Part shown: positions 62,469 to 64,000 of the stretch, in pieces
Numbering within the stretch: position 1 is the stretch's first letter
Layout of the letters: the number at the start of each line of letters is the position of its first letter
Assembly (NCBI RefSeq): GCF_024612015.1
Contig: NZ_CP102512.1
Span: 3,100,001-3,164,000 of the forward strand
Length of the DNA: 64,000 bases
From: Streptomyces sp. CA-210063
Lineage (GTDB): Bacteria; Actinomycetota; Actinomycetes; Streptomycetales; Streptomycetaceae
Direction of reading: 5' to 3'
Made by a program: the position numbers and the translations under genes
Notes under the pieces: model-generated
What the model was told of the DNA's origin: nothing
Databases searched by the model: none
The model's input: only the letters and a program-made list of their open reading frames with translations

Positions 62469-64000
62469 GTGACGCGCAGCGTGTACGTGACCGGGATCGA
62501 CCGCGGCGACGGCCGCCAGGTCGTCGAGCTGGGGGTCATGGAGCTCCTGACCCGCCACGTCGACCGGGTGGGGGTGTTCCGGCCACTGCTGCACCACGGC
62601 CCGGACCGGCTCTTCGAACTGTTGCGCGCCCGCTATCGGCTCACCCAGGACCCGGCGACCGTGTACGGCATGGACTACCACGAGGCGTCCACCCTCCAGG
62701 CCGAGCACGGCACGGACGAGCTCGTCTCGACGCTCGTCGACCGCTTCCACGCCGTCGCCCGTGACTACGACGTCGTCCTCGTCCTGGGTACGGATTTCGC
62801 CGACACCCAGTTCCCGGACGAGCTGGCCCTCAACGCACGGCTCGCGAACGAGTTCGGCGCCTCCGTCATCTCCGTCGTCGGCGGGCGGAAGCAGACCGCC
62901 GAGTCCGTCGCCGCCGAGACGCACAACGCGTACCGCGCGTACGAGGGCCTCGGCTGTGACGTCCTCGCCATGGTCGTCAACCGGGTCGCGCCCGCCGACC
63001 GCGCCGGGATAGCGGAGCGCCTCGGCGACTCCCGGCTCCCGCTGCCCGTGCCCTGTTACGTGGTTCCCGACGAGCCCGCCCTCTCCGCGCCCACCGTCGC
63101 CCAGATCACCCACGCGCTCGGCGGCAAGGTACTGCTCGGCGACGACTCGGGCCTCGCCCGCGACGCGCTGAACTTCGTCTTCGGCGGCGCCATGCTCCCG
63201 AACTTCCTCAACGCGCTGACCCCGGGCTGTCTCGTCGTCACCCCCGGCGACCGCGCGGACCTCGTCGTGGGGGCGCTGGCCGCCCACAGTGCCGGGACCC
63301 CGCCCATCGCCGGCGTCCTCCTCACCCTCAACGAGCGGCCCAGCGACGAGGTCCTCACCCTCGCCGCCCGCCTCGCCCCCGGCACCCCCGTGGTCGCCGT
63401 CGAGACCGGCTCCTTCCTCACCGCCTCCGAACTCTTCTCCATGGAGGGCAAGCTGAGCGCGGTGACGCCACGCAAGGCGGAGACCGCGCTCGGGCTGTTC
63501 GAGCGGTACGTCGACACCACCGAGCTGCGCAACCGGGTCTCGGCGCCGAGCAGCGACCGCGTCACGCCGATGATGTTCGAGCACACGCTGCTGGAGCAGG
63601 CCCGGTCCGAACGGCGCCGGGTGGTCCTGCCCGAGGGGACCGAGGAGCGCGTGCTGCACGCGGCCGAGGTGCTGCTGCGGCGCGGGGTCTGCGATCTCAC
63701 CCTCCTCGGCCCCGTCGAGCTGATCCGCAAGAAGGCCGCCGACCTGGGCATCGACCTCGGCGAAAGTCAGCTGGTGGACCCGGCGACCTCCGAGTGGCGG
63801 GACATGTTCGCCGAGAAGTACGCCCAGTTCCGTGCCCACAAGAACGTCAGTATCGAGCTGGCGTACGACGTCGTGTCCGATGTGAACTACTTCGGCACGC
63901 TCATGGTCCAGGAGGGGCTCGCCGACGGCATGGTGTCGGGGTCGGTGCACTCCACCGCCGCCACCATCCGGCCCGCCTTCGAGATCATCAAGACCAAGCC
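62469..64000 (+). CDS. pta: phosphate acetyltransferase, 3'-truncated by the window
   Basis: Interconverts acetyl-CoA and acetyl phosphate. GTG 62469 follows GGAGAG (5-base spacer); 510 codons are visible. The N-terminal third is a BioD-like P-loop fold (SVYVTGIDRGDGRQVVELGVMELL) whose Walker A is degenerate, lacking the Gly-Lys-Thr/Ser. The central DRTGG-like domain (SAPTVAQITHALGGKVLLGDDSGLARD) is followed by the catalytic PTA domain (MMFEHTLLEQARSERRRVVLPEGTEERVLHAAEVL...MVSGSVHSTAATIRPAFEIIKT). Bacterial Pta of this type is about 700 residues, so roughly 190 are missing. Confidence 0.94.
   Translation, partial: MTRSVYVTGIDRGDGRQVVELGVMELLTRHVDRVGVFRPLLHHGPDRLFELLRARYRLTQDPATVYGMDYHEASTLQAEHGTDELVSTLVDRFHAVARDYDVVLVLGTDFADTQFPDELALNARLANEFGASVISVVGGRKQTAESVAAETHNAYRAYEGLGCDVLAMVVNRVAPADRAGIAERLGDSRLPLPVPCYVVPDEPALSAPTVAQITHALGGKVLLGDDSGLARDALNFVFGGAMLPNFLNALTPGCLVVTPGDRADLVVGALAAHSAGTPPIAGVLLTLNERPSDEVLTLAARLAPGTPVVAVETGSFLTASELFSMEGKLSAVTPRKAETALGLFERYVDTTELRNRVSAPSSDRVTPMMFEHTLLEQARSERRRVVLPEGTEERVLHAAEVLLRRGVCDLTLLGPVELIRKKAADLGIDLGESQLVDPATSEWRDMFAEKYAQFRAHKNVSIELAYDVVSDVNYFGTLMVQEGLADGMVSGSVHSTAATIRPAFEIIKTK

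Overview
The window is a 64-kb piece of a Streptomyces chromosome. The evidence is the very high G+C, GTG/TTG starts behind GGAGG-type ribosome sites, ATGA/GTGA gene overlaps, XRE-DUF397 pairs, a GlgE maltosyltransferase operon, M4 and subtilisin-type exoproteases, and a TTA codon in one accessory gene. From memory, the core order (M4 proteases, glgP, glgE-treS-mak-glgB, helicase, thioredoxin-MerR, dicarboxylate transport, pfkA, pta) resembles the SCO5447-SCO5425 region of S. coelicolor. I could not run a search to confirm this. No rRNA or tRNA gene was seen.

Layout. 0-5.5 kb: end of an ABC ATPase, a small unknown gene, two tandem secreted M4 metalloproteases and a DUF1990 gene. 5.5-14.6 kb is accessory: a lipoprotein, an unknown gene ending against a transposase remnant, a HAD hydrolase, a large XRE regulator divergent from a small-gene operon, a truncated second copy of the DUF1990 gene, a TTA-containing ATPase with a nuclease-like C-terminus, an XRE/DUF397 pair and an ankyrin protein. 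14.9-25.8 kb: a polymorphic-toxin locus read leftward (frameshifted LamG exoprotein, 2168-residue Rhs protein with a nuclease-like tip, candidate immunity gene). 26-28 kb: an MFS transporter and a Nudix hydrolase.

28-41 kb is the alpha-glucan block: glgP on the minus strand, a secreted subtilisin-like protease, then glgE, treS, mak and glgB on the plus strand. TreS makes maltose from trehalose, Mak phosphorylates it, GlgE polymerises maltose-1-phosphate, GlgB branches the glucan and GlgP degrades it. GlgB carries an extra Lys/Ala-rich N-terminal region of about 270 residues.

41-51 kb: an atypical P450, a HelD-type RNA-polymerase motor/helicase, a short promoter-to-terminator unit that looks like an unannotated small RNA, a MerR-thioredoxin pair, and a C4-dicarboxylate system (dctA divergent from a CitA/DcuS-type kinase and its response regulator). 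Between dctA and the kinase lies an array of about 17 short hairpins. 51-55 kb: a membrane protein and a sugar ABC importer without its own ATPase. 55-60 kb: a lipoprotein, a decayed TPR gene, and a nucleoside-phosphorylase plus NB-ARC/TPR (STAND) gene pair that looks like a split NLR-type conflict system. 60-64 kb: a PPOX-fold protein, an XRE regulator with a possible leaderless start, pfkA, and the first 510 codons of pta.

The signals I find most worth following are the hairpin array (47.9-48.3 kb), the candidate small RNA (45.36-45.45 kb), the phosphorylase/STAND pair (56.6-59.5 kb), the Rhs locus, and a recurrent pattern in which 18-23 bp tandem duplications begin at or span the stop codon of four unrelated genes.
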